A stretch of DNA of 38,659 bases from Acidobacteriota bacterium. GTDB lineage: Bacteria; Acidobacteriota; Terriglobia; Terriglobales; Acidobacteriaceae. The notes under the pieces are model-generated. The model made no database searches, was not told the origin of the DNA, and saw only the letters and a program-made list of their open reading frames with translations. The stretch lies in contig JAHFUA010000003.1 of the NCBI GenBank assembly GCA_023265315.1, forward strand, positions 1 through 38,659, written 5' to 3'. Made by a program: the position numbers and the translations under genes. Below are positions 26,583 through 35,936 of this stretch, one piece after another (the stretch's first letter is position 1; each line of letters begins with the position of its first letter).

Positions 26583-26954
26583 CTATGCGCCCGCCAGCGT
26601 GATCTCCAGAAAGATGTTCTTCCGGCTCCACAGCCAGGGGAAACGCATCAGGAAATACTTGCTGGCGAGCGCCTGCCGGGCGACGCCTTCCTTTTCTCGA
26701 CCGAGGATGCGGGCGTGCGCCTCGATCCAGGCGCCGGTAACCTTCCCCCGCGCAGTGCAGGGCGCCAGCCGCACCTGGGGATGGTTGCGGATGCGTTTGT
26801 ACTTGCCGGAATCGCTGCGGGTCATGACGTAGAGCTTGCCGGCCTGCTCGGCAAACCACACCGGGGTCCGCACCTCCTGGCCGTTGCGGCGCAAGGTGGC
26901 CAGGCTGATGTACTTCTGACCCCGAAGTGGCGCGGCTGACGAAGGCTGGCTCAT
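26583..26954 (-). CDS. PPOX-class (pyridoxamine 5'-phosphate oxidase-like, F420-type) family protein
   Basis: YISLATLRRNGQEVRTPVWFAEQAGKLYVMTRSDSGKYKRIRNHPQVRLAPCTARGKVTG. Confidence 0.88.
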   Translation of the reverse strand: MSQPSSAAPLRGQKYISLATLRRNGQEVRTPVWFAEQAGKLYVMTRSDSGKYKRIRNHPQVRLAPCTARGKVTGAWIEAHARILGREKEGVARQALASKYFLMRFPWLWSRKNIFLEITLAGA

Positions 26955-27068
26955 GATTGGTGCGGCTCTTATCTTCGCATGCCGGCGCGTCACACGCGGC
27001 CCTGTCGCCGGTCACTGACCGTTCCCTGAAAGAGTTATACTTTTTTGAAGGTGCCATAGGAGGAAGCC

Positions 27069-27353
27069 ATGGCAGAAACCACCTTTGCCAAGACAGTGCG
27101 GGCAGGTGAAAAAATCGCGGAATCGGTGTGCGACATCGAGAACGCCAAGGCCGCTATCTCCGCCGCGGTGGACGAAGGCAAGGAGGCGGCCCGCCGCGTA
27201 GTCATCCGCGGGCGCCGTGCCGCCGAGGACCTGGAAGAAGATGCGGTGCGGGGCGTCCGCCGGTATCCCCGGGCGTCGGTGGGGGTCACGTTCGGCGTGG
27301 CGATGGGCGCGGGGCTGCTGCTGGGCTGGTTGCTCGGCCGCGCGCGCCGGTAG
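27069..27353 (+). CDS. DUF883/YqjD-like small membrane-anchored protein
   Basis: Helical charged N-terminus, then RRYPRASVGVTFGVAMGAGLLLGWLLGRARR. Confidence 0.7.
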   Translation: MAETTFAKTVRAGEKIAESVCDIENAKAAISAAVDEGKEAARRVVIRGRRAAEDLEEDAVRGVRRYPRASVGVTFGVAMGAGLLLGWLLGRARR

Positions 27354-27633
27354 TCCGCAGGCGCGGTAGCTTCGGGTTCCTCAGGGGTTGTGTCCGCAGT
27401 TGCCGGGCAGAAGGAACAGTGTCGGCCGCGGGTGGTGCCCGCCCTTTGCTCATCCCCCCTCAGGTGGCAACTTGAAGCTGCGCCCGGCTGGTTATGTCTT
27501 CCCAGCGCGGTCGGCGAGCATCGCTGTTGCCGGACCGCTTCTCCCGCCTATATCATCCTGGGCTCGCTCAGCCAGGAGCGGCTTGAACCCAGTGGGCGCG
27601 AAAACCCAACTTGCAGGCCAGCAGAAGAAAGGC

Positions 27634-28530
27634 ATGGCGCGCGGGCTGACCTTGCTGACCATGCGCCGCGACGGCGAGTATCGCCTGGGCGTCAAGACCG
27701 GCAAAGGCATTCTCGAAGTGCAGCAGGCGGCGGAGATGCTTCACCTGCACGCTCCGCCCACCATGGACGACCTCCTCCAGAATGAGGACGGGCCGGCCCT
27801 GAACGCACTGGTGGAGACCGCCATGAACTCCAACGGCGTGCAGATGGCGTTCCTGAAAGAGGAGACCATCGAGTACGGGCCGCTCGTGACGCGTCCCGAA
27901 AAGATCGTCTGTGTGGGCTTGAACTATCGCCGGCACGCGCAGGAGATCCGCATGCCGATCCCCGCACAACCGGTGCTTTTCAGCAAATTCAACAACGCGC
28001 TGAGCAACCACAACGGGCGAATCCAGTTGCCGGTGGCGGTGGCCAGCAAATTCGACTATGAGGTCGAGTTGGTGATCGTGATGGGCAAGCAAGCGCACAA
28101 CGTCAGCGAGAAAGACGCGCTCTCCTATGTCGCCGGGTACGCCACCGGTAACGACTTCACCGCCCGCGACCTGCAGCTCGAGACCGGCGGCCAGTGGCTG
28201 GTCGGCAAGACACCCGACGGTTTTGCGCCGCTGGGCCCGTATCTGGTTACCGCCGAGCAGATCAATCCCGACAATCTGAAGGTCGAGTGCCGGGTGAACG
28301 GCGAAACCCGCCAGTCCTCCAACACCAATGACCTGATCTACAACTGCAGCCAGCTCATCAGCTACACCGCGGCGCGCATGACCCTGCGGCCCGGCGACCT
28401 CATCCTTACCGGCACCCCTGAGGGCGTCATTCTGGGCAGGCCCAAGGACCAGCAGGTGTGGCTCCAAGCCGGCGACAAGATCGCCTGCAGCGTGGAGAAA
28501 CTGGGCGAACTGAGGTTCGAGCTGGTGTGA
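27634..28530 (+). CDS. Fumarylacetoacetate hydrolase family protein
   Basis: EKIVCVGLNYRRHAQEI, FSKFNNALSNHNGRIQLP, DYEVELVIVMGKQA, VAGYATGNDFTARDLQ, ILTGTPEGVILG. Confidence 0.93.
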   Translation: MARGLTLLTMRRDGEYRLGVKTGKGILEVQQAAEMLHLHAPPTMDDLLQNEDGPALNALVETAMNSNGVQMAFLKEETIEYGPLVTRPEKIVCVGLNYRRHAQEIRMPIPAQPVLFSKFNNALSNHNGRIQLPVAVASKFDYEVELVIVMGKQAHNVSEKDALSYVAGYATGNDFTARDLQLETGGQWLVGKTPDGFAPLGPYLVTAEQINPDNLKVECRVNGETRQSSNTNDLIYNCSQLISYTAARMTLRPGDLILTGTPEGVILGRPKDQQVWLQAGDKIACSVEKLGELRFELV

Positions 28531-28675
28531 CGTGCTTCATGTGCAGATGCAACATGCTTCGTCTCCACATCATTCGCATCCGTACCGCCAGCCTCGTTAC
28601 CGGTAGGCGCCGGGCAGGACGCTCCCACCACATGCACCCTGTCGAACCCATGCCTTTGGTTCAGGGTGCGGACGT

Positions 28676-28706
28676 AACCGGCTCCCGATTAGCCGGGTTC
28701 TTGTTG
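28676..28706 (+). terminator. Candidate intrinsic terminator downstream of the FAH-family gene
   Basis: ccggct (28678-28683)/agccgg (28691-28696) followed by gttcttgttg; a second stem gcaccctg...cagggtgc lies just upstream (28634-28669). Confidence 0.5.
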
Positions 28707-28727
28707 CCCCATGATTAGTGCAATAGT

Positions 28728-28958
28728 ATGATTCGCAGCCCATCGGAGGGGACCATGCGGCTGGCAGGCTGGGCGGTGCGGGTGTTGCTGCTGATCACCG
28801 CGCCCATCTATTACCTGTGCCGCACTGTCGCCGCCTCCATGTCCCGCCTGGATGAGTGGTCGTGGCGAGCGATTCACGCGGGGGAGCTGAGGAAACCACC
28901 GCAGTCCGAAACCTCTAAGAAACAGCCAGAGCGCAGCGCCAAGAGAACTCTTCTCTAA
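28728..28958 (+). CDS. Small hypothetical protein with one TM segment
   Basis: 76 aa, LAGWAVRVLLLITAPIYYLCRTV; no family recognised. Confidence 0.4.
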   Translation: MIRSPSEGTMRLAGWAVRVLLLITAPIYYLCRTVAASMSRLDEWSWRAIHAGELRKPPQSETSKKQPERSAKRTLL

Positions 28959-29365
28959 GAGCCCAGCATCAGGGCCGCGCCTATCCACAGCACCCCGCCC
29001 ATGATGGCGCCGGCGACCCCGCCGAAGATGTGGACCGGGATCCAGAAGGAAGCCACGATGACGGCGGCGCCGGCCAGCAGTCGCAGCACCACCCACGCGA
29101 GCCGCGGCACACTGCGCCTCTCCCAACCCCACCACGCGTAGAAACGGAAGTTGCAGCGGTGACAGCGATACGGACGGATAGTGAGAAGACTGAGCAGCGT
29201 TTCCCAGACCCGGCGATGACGGCTGCGCCGCACATGGCGACTCCGGCATTGCGGGCAGAAGCGCGCTCGCAGGAAAATCTTCACTACGTTACTTGGTAGG
29301 CCCCCTGGGACATTTCTTACCGCATTATTGCCACACTCCGAATTCAAAATCAAAGTGAATCTCAC
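28955..29365 (-). CDS. Zinc-ribbon-like small membrane protein
   Basis: CPQC...CHRC motif pair followed by two hydrophobic segments; start uncertain. Confidence 0.55.
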   Translation of the reverse strand: MRFTLILNSECGNNAVRNVPGGLPSNVVKIFLRARFCPQCRSRHVRRSRHRRVWETLLSLLTIRPYRCHRCNFRFYAWWGWERRSVPRLAWVVLRLLAGAAVIVASFWIPVHIFGGVAGAIMGGVLWIGAALMLGS

Positions 29366-29445
29366 CGGAATCGCCGGCGGTTGCGCGCAGGTACTGACCA
29401 GGTCAACACCGGCTAGCCTGAATTATTCATCCTGTGTGGGATTGC

Positions 29446-29507
29446 CCAGGGTGGAGCAGGCCTTCAGGGCTGCCTCAATGCAGGCCTGAAGGCCTGCTCC
29501 ACCCTGG
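29446..29507. repeat. Perfect 23-bp inverted repeat (16-nt spacer), MITE-like
   Basis: ccagggtggagcaggccttcagg (29446-29468) / cctgaaggcctgctccaccctgg (29485-29507), flanked by imperfect inverted gaattattca / tgaataatcc. Confidence 0.9.
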
Positions 29508-29825
29508 TGAATAATCCGGCCTACCCGCGGCCTTTCGCCGGCGCGACTTGCTTGCGCGCTGCACCCGCTTCGAGAGCAAGATCTTTGCTTTTTCCAGCTC
29601 GGCGCGCCGCTCGGCGCTGAGGCCTTTTCCCGCGCGATTGATGAAAAACGCCAGCATCCGCATGCCCGAGCCCGGCCCCTTGGGTGAAACTTTCCTGGAA
29701 GCCAGCGTCCGGGCGATGGTTGCGGCGCTTTTGGTGAACAGGCCAGGGGGTGGATAAGTCGAGACTGTCTTGACGCTGGCTATCCATCTTCTGTTCTTTT
29801 TTCCGTTCTTTTTCTTTGCAGGCAT
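29475..29825 (-). CDS. DUF3175 family protein with repeat-derived C-terminus
   Basis: KNRRWIASVKTVSTYPPPGLFTKSAATIARTLASRKVSPKGPGSGMRMLAFFINRAGKGLSAERRAELEKAK. Confidence 0.8.
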   Translation of the reverse strand: MPAKKKNGKKNRRWIASVKTVSTYPPPGLFTKSAATIARTLASRKVSPKGPGSGMRMLAFFINRAGKGLSAERRAELEKAKILLSKRVQRASKSRRRKAAGRPDYSPGWSRPSGLH

Positions 29826-29991
29826 GGTCTTCCCCCTTGGAGTTGGGATGCGCCAGTCTCCTTCGCCGTCTGTATTGGCGGGAGAGCCGCGATACCGGCA
29901 ACGGAAATGCGCGATAGGGGCAGGGAATGGTCGGGGCATGGGGAAGCACACGATACCCCAGGGCTGCGCCTATGCACAGAGCAGAGGCATG

Positions 29992-31116
29992 CTATCGAAG
30001 AAGCGCATTCAGGAGCCGGGCTAGCTGTGCTTTCTCGCGCAGGCCACTGGACGCTTCGGGATCGTCGGTGAGGACCGTAAGCTGGTGCGCCAGCACTCGT
30101 ACGGCGGCGTCCCGTGGAAGGTAAATATCGCCCTGCGGGAGCACCACCTCCCAACTGTTCTGATCCCGACGACGTAAGGGCCACCGCTGCCGCTCCGGCG
30201 GTTTCCTGTGCTTCACCTGTCCTGCCGTGACCGGCAGCAGGCGCCTGAGCCTGACCGCAGCCCAGCCCTGCCCGCGTTCGACGCCCACGCGTTCGACTTC
30301 CAACCGGTCAAATGCGATCAGGGGCAGCGCCAACACATCTTGCCCGCGGAGCGCCTCAGCGGTATCGCTGAATGCCTGAGACAGCGCTTCTGTAATTTCG
30401 CCGGCGCTGGGCCGCTCTGAATCTACGACCGCCACGCGCGCCACCGGCAGGTTCATCGCGTGGAGTTCGGTCGGTGCTGCGGGTGATGGCGTCTTCATCT
30501 CGGCTTTTTCCTGGTCGTCGTGCAATGCAGCGCCGCCCAAGGTGGCGGGTGCCAGGCGTGCAATGCGGGCGTTGGCTGCGTTAACCGTCGCCGGAGTTGC
30601 CTTGACGTAGCGATAAAAGCGGACTCGTCCGCGCGCTCTCCAATAAGGGGCATCGTACTTCTCCACGCCCAGTCCGGAATGCAGCGCACTGTAGAAGGAG
30701 TGCTGGACAGGACTGATGGCGATCCCCACATGTCCGGGCCAGGCCACAAGATCACCGGGCTGCGGACGTGTGACCCGCCGAAATTCGCCGATTCCGGCGT
30801 AAAGGTCGGAAGAACTGGCGTACAAGTAGGGAAAGCCGGCTCGCTCATAGATGGCATGGACAAGGTGCGAACAATCCGACTTAGTGCCAGGGTGGGCACG
30901 GGATTCCAAGGCGGCGCCGAGGACCGACAAGCTCTCGTCCAGACTCAGCAGCCGAGCCGCCGCCGGATCTTCATGCCGATTCCCGCTTCTGGCAACTGTC
31001 CCGGAGGTCGCGGCTGCAGGGCCGCGGTTCGGAACCGCCCGCTGCGCTGACAAGGTGTCCCAAGCGAATGCGAACAGCAGCAGGAGGAAGCCAGCGGGTT
31101 TCGTGCGGAACCGCAT
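29992..31116 (-). CDS. Secreted NlpC/P60-like cysteine peptidase
   Basis: TKSDCSHLVHAIYERAGFPYLYASSSDLYAGI...PQPGDLVAWPGHVGIAI; signal-like N-terminus; start 31116 or 31146. Confidence 0.75.
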   Translation of the reverse strand: MRFRTKPAGFLLLLFAFAWDTLSAQRAVPNRGPAAATSGTVARSGNRHEDPAAARLLSLDESLSVLGAALESRAHPGTKSDCSHLVHAIYERAGFPYLYASSSDLYAGIGEFRRVTRPQPGDLVAWPGHVGIAISPVQHSFYSALHSGLGVEKYDAPYWRARGRVRFYRYVKATPATVNAANARIARLAPATLGGAALHDDQEKAEMKTPSPAAPTELHAMNLPVARVAVVDSERPSAGEITEALSQAFSDTAEALRGQDVLALPLIAFDRLEVERVGVERGQGWAAVRLRRLLPVTAGQVKHRKPPERQRWPLRRRDQNSWEVVLPQGDIYLPRDAAVRVLAHQLTVLTDDPEASSGLREKAQLARLLNALLR

Positions 31117-31517
31117 CACCCGGGTATTTTCACGCGGTTTCGCCAAGCGGCGTAGGTTACAACAGTGCTACACAACCCGAGAGCTTCAGTTGCTCCCGAG
31201 GTGCAGGCCAGATGCCATTTCCCACGAAACTGAGAATGACTGCGGCATCCGATTGCGGAGACAGACAGTTCTTTCGGACAGCGCATCGCTGGCCGCGATT
31301 TCACTCCCGCATGCTATGAAAAATCTACCCGCACGGAGCTGTGGCCCTGCATTTCTGTCCTAGTAAGCAGCTGGTAAACAGGCAAAAAGTTCCGCATCCG
31401 CTTCCCGCCCCTCGCCAGACCTCCCCGCGGGCTATGCCGTTGCCCAGGTTGCGGTTATCAGGGGTCCCGCCGGTCGGCACGCAGAATGCAAATGGAATCT
31501 GCGAAAGGATGTGGGCA

Positions 31518-31667
31518 ATGAATCCGACCTACTACACCGTGACGCGTTTTCTGTGGAGTATCGCTCTCAAGTGTGAGGTTTGGTTCCGTCTCACATATGA
31601 GCGTACTTATTTACCCGAGCGCGGCTTGTATCGCGACAAGTTGATTCACTCGGAAATTGCAAGCTAG
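31518..31667 (+). CDS. Possible small protein, 49 aa
   Basis: MNPTYYTVTRFLWSIALKCEVWFRLTYERTYLPERGLYRDKLIHSEIAS; weak support. Confidence 0.25.
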   Translation: MNPTYYTVTRFLWSIALKCEVWFRLTYERTYLPERGLYRDKLIHSEIAS

Positions 31668-31828
31668 CGGTTTTGCCGCAACAGTTCTGGCCACGGCAGA
31701 CCACCTGCGCCCAGGATCGCGCATCAGAAGATGCCAGGTAGTTCCGCGCAGCTCCCGCCTTCACTTCCCGCTCTTCGTCCGGGGGGAGTAGTGTGCGGGG
31801 CAATTCGGACACGAGGAGACTGAGACCG

Positions 31829-32416
31829 ATGAAACGATCAGCAATTATGTTGGCAGGAGCGCTGGCCTTCTATCTTGCGCCAGCGTTGTACGCCCAGGAT
31901 TATGACCACGCCGAGGTGGGTATCTTCGCCAACTATTTCCGCGTTAGCCAACTCGGCAACCTCAACCAGGTCGGTCTCGGCGGGCGGGCGGGGTTTAACG
32001 TGCGCCACAACGTGAAGCTCGAAGGGGAGATGGCCTGGGATTTCAACCAGGGGTTCACCGAAAGCTGTAGCGGCTGCCTGCCGGTGCAGACGGCGCGCTC
32101 GGGCGTAAGGATCCTGCACGGCCTCTTCGGCCCGGCGCTGGAAGGCGGCACTCACTCGGCCAAGGTGTTTGTGACCCTCAAGGGGGGCTTCGTGAACTTC
32201 CGCTTTTCGCCGGAGCCCGGGACCTTTGGAAATTTCGCCAGCGACGTACAGGCCTTGCGTTTCAATAACAGCAATGCAGCGCTGTATCCGGGCGGGGGGA
32301 TCAAGCTGTTTGCGGGTCCGTTCGGTTTCCGCGTGGATGTCGGTGACGAGATCTACTTTCGCGATGGCGCCCATCATAATCTGCGCATCGCCGGCGGCCC
32401 GGTGATCCGTTTTTGA
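31829..32416 (+). CDS. Outer-membrane beta-barrel-like protein
   Basis: MKRSAIMLAGALAFYLAPALYAQDYDHAEVGIFANYFRVSQLGNLNQVGLGGRAGFNVRHNVKLEGEMAWDFNQGF; terminal aromatic VIRF. Confidence 0.78.
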   Translation: MKRSAIMLAGALAFYLAPALYAQDYDHAEVGIFANYFRVSQLGNLNQVGLGGRAGFNVRHNVKLEGEMAWDFNQGFTESCSGCLPVQTARSGVRILHGLFGPALEGGTHSAKVFVTLKGGFVNFRFSPEPGTFGNFASDVQALRFNNSNAALYPGGGIKLFAGPFGFRVDVGDEIYFRDGAHHNLRIAGGPVIRF

Positions 32417-32546
32417 GCCGCTATCCGACGAGGCGGAGAAAAGCGTCTCTGCACGACTGCTTTCCTCCGCCCTCGTCGGGATGGCCGAGGACGAGAAGAG
32501 AAGGGGAAACAGCAACCAGGGTCGCATAGCGCGACCGGAGGAATCG

Positions 32547-32827
32547 ATGACACTTGGCGGAATTTCACAAGATTCGGAAGGGCGCTGCTCGTTGCCGCAG
32601 CGCTGAGCGTGCTGCTGTGGTTTGCCGCGGTGCCGAGTTCCCATGCGGACGACAGGGCAAGGTGCCAGCAGCGAGTTGAAAAGGCGGAGGCCAGACTCTA
32701 CCAGGCGGTTCGCAGGCGCTCCCGGGCGCCCCGACGCGGAGAAATTACGACGATGGCCGAGCATGTATTGTCTGCCCCGAAATGGGAATGGCTGGTTTTG
32801 GCCGCGATTGTGTCCCCATTTTTATAG
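32547..32827 (+). pseudogene. Probable frameshifted remnant of a small secreted protein
   Basis: SD ggagga (32537-32542) and ATG 32547 give a 19-codon dead frame; another frame encodes FTRFGRALLVAAALSVLLWFAAVPSSHADDRARCQQRVEKAEARLYQAV, a signal peptide plus charged mature region. Confidence 0.4.
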
Positions 32828-32872
32828 CGGGTTAGTGGCCACCGCCAGGCGCAGCCGTTCATCGGAGAGTTT

Positions 32873-33421
32873 ATGGAGGAAAGAATGATGAAGAATGGCA
32901 TGGGAAGATGGCGCCAAGAAGGCGATAGGGCGCCCATCCGGGCAGGCCCGACGCCACGTCCGCGAGAGCTGGACGAATTTCACATTTTCTATGAGCGCTG
33001 GAGCTCCCGGATCTCTGCCTTCTGTCTCCTGGTCTGCGGAGATCAGGAAAAAGCGGAGCTGCTGACCGAGCAAACCTTCAATTTGTATTTCCGCTTTGCG
33101 GATTTGGTGGCCTTGCACACCTGCTCCCACGTTCCCGTCGCCCTGCTGCGCTTTGCCTCCGACCTCGCCGAAACTCACTGCCCTCAGCGATTGCCGGCGG
33201 GCTCTCGCGGACATGCCCCGGACCTGTTGGCGCTGCCCTTTAAGGAACGAGCCGCCTTGATACTGGTCAGCATATTGAGAGTTCAACCCTCGGTCGCTGC
33301 GGTCGCGCTGCGACTGCGGAGCAGCCAGCTTGCGGCATGCTGGACAAGAGCAGCGTTACGCCTTCGCTGGTTCGGGCTAGGGACCGGTCAGCCGCAGGAA
33401 ACCGCTCAACGGGTCGCTTGA
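32873..33421 (+). CDS. Degenerate ECF sigma-70-like protein
   Basis: FHIFYERWSSRISAFCLLVCGDQEKAELLTEQTFNLYFR (region-2-like) and LLALPFKERAALILVSILRVQPSVAAVALRLRSSQLAACWTRAALRLR (region-4-like). Confidence 0.55.
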   Translation: MEERMMKNGMGRWRQEGDRAPIRAGPTPRPRELDEFHIFYERWSSRISAFCLLVCGDQEKAELLTEQTFNLYFRFADLVALHTCSHVPVALLRFASDLAETHCPQRLPAGSRGHAPDLLALPFKERAALILVSILRVQPSVAAVALRLRSSQLAACWTRAALRLRWFGLGTGQPQETAQRVA

Positions 33422-33430
33422 CTGCCCGGC

Positions 33431-33715
33431 TCAGCCGATGTCCACTTCCAGTCCGCCGACCCAGCCGGCGGCGAGGTTGTAGACGCCTGCGCCGATCACT
33501 GCCCCGATGCCGCCGATGATCCCGTAGATGATCGGGCACAGGATAAAAGCGAAGACGCCAACCTTAGCGAACGGCAGGTGTGCCTGACGGGCGATCGGGA
33601 ATGCGCCCACAGCGACCAGGCTGCAGAACACGCCCAGCACGAAGCCCGCAATCCCGTACGCCACCAAACCCACCTTGAACGCGGAAGCCGGAGAAACACG
33701 CTTGAGGACGCTCAT
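33431..33715 (-). CDS. DUF3566-like transmembrane protein
   Basis: SVLKRVSPASAFKVGLVAYGIAGFVLGVFCSL...FILCPIIYGIIGGIGAVIGAGVYNLAAGWVGGLEVDI. Confidence 0.8.
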   Translation of the reverse strand: MSVLKRVSPASAFKVGLVAYGIAGFVLGVFCSLVAVGAFPIARQAHLPFAKVGVFAFILCPIIYGIIGGIGAVIGAGVYNLAAGWVGGLEVDIG

Positions 33716-33833
33716 AGGAGACCTCCGGGAAGGAAGACGAGCAGTCTAAGCCCCTTCCTCTTAATTGAAACTACGCACAAGGTGACGGAAAGTTCCCGGG
33801 TGCAGCATCCCTGGGCAGCCCCAGCAGAACCGG

Positions 33834-34310
33834 CTACTTGCCATCCTTCAACTGCTCGGACAAGTAGTTTGCGATCCCGACCTCCTGGATGGAATGAAGC
33901 TGCGCTTCCAGGAAGTCAACGTGCCGTTCCTCGTCCTGGATCATGCGCTCGAACAGTACCCGCGAACCGTCGTCGCCCGCCGCCACGCAGATCTTGGCGG
34001 CGTCGTTGTATTGCTCGGAGGCCTCGATTTCGTCCTTGAGGGCGATTTCCAGGTGCTGCTTGACGTTGGTGCCGATGCGCGGACGCAACCCTACCGTCAC
34101 CTCGGGCGTGCCATCCAGAAACAGGATCCGCTCGATGAGCCCTTCGGCGTGCCGCATCTCCTCGATGGCGCGCTTCTTGGTCAGCTCGCCCAGGCGCGCG
34201 TAGCCCCAGTTGTCGCACATCTCCGCCTGCACCATATACTGCACGATGGCGGTCAGCTCGGCGCTGAGCGCCCCATTCAACTGCTCGATCACCTTCTCGT
34301 TGCCACGCAT
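33834..34310 (-). CDS. bfr: Bacterioferritin
   Basis: GNEKVIEQLNGALSAELTAIVQYMVQAEMCDNWGYARLGE...IEEMRHAEGLIERILFLDGTPEV...DEIEASEQYNDA...DEERHVDFLEAQL. Confidence 0.96.
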   Translation of the reverse strand: MRGNEKVIEQLNGALSAELTAIVQYMVQAEMCDNWGYARLGELTKKRAIEEMRHAEGLIERILFLDGTPEVTVGLRPRIGTNVKQHLEIALKDEIEASEQYNDAAKICVAAGDDGSRVLFERMIQDEERHVDFLEAQLHSIQEVGIANYLSEQLKDGK

Positions 34311-34536
34311 CCCTTCCTCCCTCGATCACCGCAGAATCAGACCATAAGGCGAACCGGAGAGTATAAGACATATGCCCCCGTTACCAGCGGGGCACCCGCC
34401 CCAGTGTCCCATTGCACAGGCACAACGGCACTTCTGGGAGCCCCCGATACGACCGCGCCGGGTTAACTTATAGGGCACAGGCTCAGGTACATTCGTCGGC
34501 CTGGCGGGCGCGTACTCGTCACCACGGGGATACTTA

Positions 34537-35913
34537 ATGCACAGTCCAAACCTACCTGGCACCATGCGGCGCAGTTCACGGGTGCCCATGACCATGCCCA
34601 TCACCATCACCAGCCTGGAGCCGGCGGCCCAGGTCTTTGAAGTCTGCGAGACGCTGGTGGTCAGCGCGCACGGCTGTGCGATGCGTTCGCCCATTCAGCT
34701 GGAAGCCGGCGCTCTGCTGCAGTTTCGGGTCAAGGATGGACGGCAGACCACGGCCCATGTGGTGGACTGCCAGCCCATCGGCTCCAACCAACCGGGCTGG
34801 AGGCTGGCCGCCGGGCTGGATCTCCCGGGGAACTTCTGGGGACTGAGCTCCTGTCCTGATGATTGGATGCGGTTGACGGACATGCCTTCCGCCGGCAAGC
34901 CCCTGCCGCTTCCCGGCAACAACGCTGCTATGCCCAAGATGCCCATGCTGAGGGCCCTGGTCGCCGATATGGTTGAGCCGTTGCAAGCGGGACTGGCGGA
35001 TCTGGAAGAAAGGCTGGTCCTGCAAAGAGAACGCAATCGGTTTGAGGTTTCGCTGTCGCGCATCCCTCCCGAAGTCGAAGACAGGCTGTGGATGCGCCTG
35101 CGGGAGGAACTGGGTGCGCAAGCCCTGCGACAAACCCGAGAGCAGGCGGACAAGGTGCTGGGTGCGGCGCAATCCGCCATCGAGCTGAAGATCACCGAAG
35201 CCCAGGAAGAGTTTCGGCACTGGGTTCGAGAACAACTGCAAGTCGTCGAGCAGCACGTGCTAGCTTTGTCGGAGCAGACCGCGGATGAGCTGCGGCAGCA
35301 GCTTGGAGCCGCCAGCGCGGCGTTCGAGCAGCAGGCGTCGGCCGCGGGCGCCCGTCTTGGGCAGCAGGGCGCGGAGTCCCTCGAGGCCTTGCTGCAGCGT
35401 CTGGGAGAGGAGCGCGAAGCGCACCGCCGTGAGCTGGAAGCAGTGCAGGTTGCGGCTGCCTCGGAATCCTCCCGCCTGCAAGCGCAGCTCACCGAGATTG
35501 GCCGCCGCATGGCGGAGCTGGACGAGGCTGCCCACCGCCTCGAGTCCGGCCTGAACACCCGGCTGATACGGATGGCCACCGAGACCGTGTCCGGGGTCCG
35601 TACCCAACTCCAGAGCGCCGCCGATTCGATATGCGAGAACCTGGCAGCGCGCAATGCCAAGGAGCTGGAACATCAGCTCGATGAGGCAACCGCACGATTG
35701 AAGAGCATCCAGAACGAGATCGAAGTCTTCGTTTCCGAATCGGCGAAAACCAATGTCTCGGAAGCTCTCCAGGGTTTCGAGAAGACGATGAACGAGTCGG
35801 CGCAGCGCTCCGTGGGACGTTGGCGCGTGGCTCTGGCGCGCGACTTGAATTCAGTCGCCAACATCCTGGGCGAACACTTCCGCTCGGCGGAGGCCGACAG
35901 CGGCGAAAAGTGA
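34537..35913 (+). CDS. N-terminal PilZ-like domain plus long coiled-coil protein
   Basis: RRSSRVPM (RxxxR-like) and VVSAHGC (xSxxG) in N-terminus; residues about 150-440 rich in heptad-like Glu/Gln/Ala. Confidence 0.6.
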   Translation: MHSPNLPGTMRRSSRVPMTMPITITSLEPAAQVFEVCETLVVSAHGCAMRSPIQLEAGALLQFRVKDGRQTTAHVVDCQPIGSNQPGWRLAAGLDLPGNFWGLSSCPDDWMRLTDMPSAGKPLPLPGNNAAMPKMPMLRALVADMVEPLQAGLADLEERLVLQRERNRFEVSLSRIPPEVEDRLWMRLREELGAQALRQTREQADKVLGAAQSAIELKITEAQEEFRHWVREQLQVVEQHVLALSEQTADELRQQLGAASAAFEQQASAAGARLGQQGAESLEALLQRLGEEREAHRRELEAVQVAAASESSRLQAQLTEIGRRMAELDEAAHRLESGLNTRLIRMATETVSGVRTQLQSAADSICENLAARNAKELEHQLDEATARLKSIQNEIEVFVSESAKTNVSEALQGFEKTMNESAQRSVGRWRVALARDLNSVANILGEHFRSAEADSGEK

Positions 35914-35936
35914 GCAAGGCCGAAGGGTCGGCAAGG

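Noticed and set aside
34695-35660. 321-aa Ser/Arg-rich minus-strand ORF
   Set aside because: Shadow frame of the coiled-coil gene; composition is the complement of E/Q/A-rich codons.
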